A stretch of 47,843 bases of DNA from Actinomycetota bacterium (GTDB taxonomy: Bacteria; Actinomycetota; Coriobacteriia; Anaerosomatales; JAUXNU01), in the NCBI GenBank assembly GCA_030682655.1, contig JAUXNU010000134.1, positions 1 to 47,843 of the forward strand, given 5' to 3'. The notes under the pieces are model-generated. The model did no database searches and was not told the DNA's origin. It was given only the letters and a program-made list of their open reading frames with translations. Below, piece by piece: positions 47,762 through 47,843 of the stretch (position 1 is its first letter; every line of letters begins with the position of its first letter). Made by a program: the position numbers and the translations under genes.

Positions 47762-47843
47762 GCCTGAAACAGGCGACGGTGACCCTTTGAGCTGGGATAA
47801 TGGGAGTTACAAGACCTCCATGACCCCACGCGAAAGGAACACC
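47762..47843 (+). promoter_or_regulatory. End of the lepB operon and candidate promoter of the next gene
   Basis: GCCTG-AAA-CAGGC (47762-47774) is a small hairpin 50 bases after the lepB stop. GATAAT (47796-47801) is a fair -10 without a clear -35. The next gene may start at ATG 47820 (reading Met-Thr-Pro-Arg-Glu-Arg-Asn-Thr to the window edge), or just past the edge after AAAGGAA (47834-47840). The 47712-47761 stretch holds nothing recognisable. Confidence 0.35.

Noticed and set aside
1-47843. CRISPR array, prophage, or complete insertion sequence
   Set aside because: No regularly spaced repeats, phage structural genes, integrase or intact transposase were seen.

Overview
The window looks like a chromosomal segment of a high-GC Gram-positive bacterium. 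The gene set and order fit Actinobacteriota, most plausibly class Coriobacteriia or a close anaerobic relative. The signs are dense same-strand operons with ATGA/GTGA overlaps, frequent GTG and TTG starts, FabK instead of FabI as enoyl reductase, a FakA/FakB pair, an ADP-forming acyl-CoA synthetase, and a gene order recalling the priA-def-fmt-rsmB ... thiN-rpmB-yloU-yloV-recG-plsX-fab-acpP-rnc-smc-ftsY block of Bacillus subtilis. Taxonomy is an inference from content; no 16S rRNA gene is present.

Layout. 1-1.5 kb is a small accessory patch: the end of a probable ISAzo13-type transposase, a two-gene module (Cys-rich 86-aa protein plus a helix-turn-helix protein) behind a promoter with a palindrome, and a tiny membrane protein. 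1.5-4.2 kb holds a lipoprotein and dinB on the minus strand, divergent from nfo. 4.3-7.4 kb holds an acidic protein with a Cys-rich tail, then a magnesium/cobalt-chelatase-like ATPase-VWA protein preceded by what looks like a tandem NrdR-box pair. 7.4-9.6 kb (minus strand) carries rnpB, tRNA-Glu(CTC), tRNA-Gln(CTG) and gltX. 9.7-11.3 kb is metK under a SAM-I riboswitch with a clear terminator. 11.3-17.6 kb is priA-def-fmt-rsmB-glpX, followed by a convergent FmdB-type zinc-ribbon gene. 18-20.1 kb holds two envelope proteins: a PASTA protein with a degenerate amidase-like domain, and an M23 endopeptidase. 20.2-21.6 kb is thiT-thiN under a TPP riboswitch. 21.7-23.4 kb is a GAF-GAF-HD-GYP-like regulator. 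23.4-29 kb has rpmB (minus), then DUF1858, Asp23, fakA, fakB and recG. 29-31.4 kb is rsmD-coaD-coiled coil-yceD-rpmF. 31.4-34.6 kb is an acyl-CoA synthetase plus a Pta-N-like P-loop/DRTGG protein. 34.6-41.9 kb is the type II fatty-acid block plsX-fabH-fabK-fabD-fabG-acpP-(FabK-like)-fabF. 41.9-47.7 kb is rnc-smc-ftsY-lepB.

How it works together: much of the right half handles acyl phosphate and acyl-ACP. FakAB (exogenous fatty acid to acyl phosphate) and PlsX (acyl-ACP to acyl phosphate) flank an ADP-forming acyl-CoA synthetase whose family mechanism also passes through acyl phosphate. The left half couples translation initiation and RNA maturation (def, fmt, rsmB, rnpB, tRNAs, gltX) with DNA repair and restart (dinB, nfo, priA). 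Three RNA or DNA control elements are readable directly: the SAM-I riboswitch, the TPP riboswitch and the candidate NrdR pair. No CRISPR array, intact insertion sequence, prophage or replication origin was seen.
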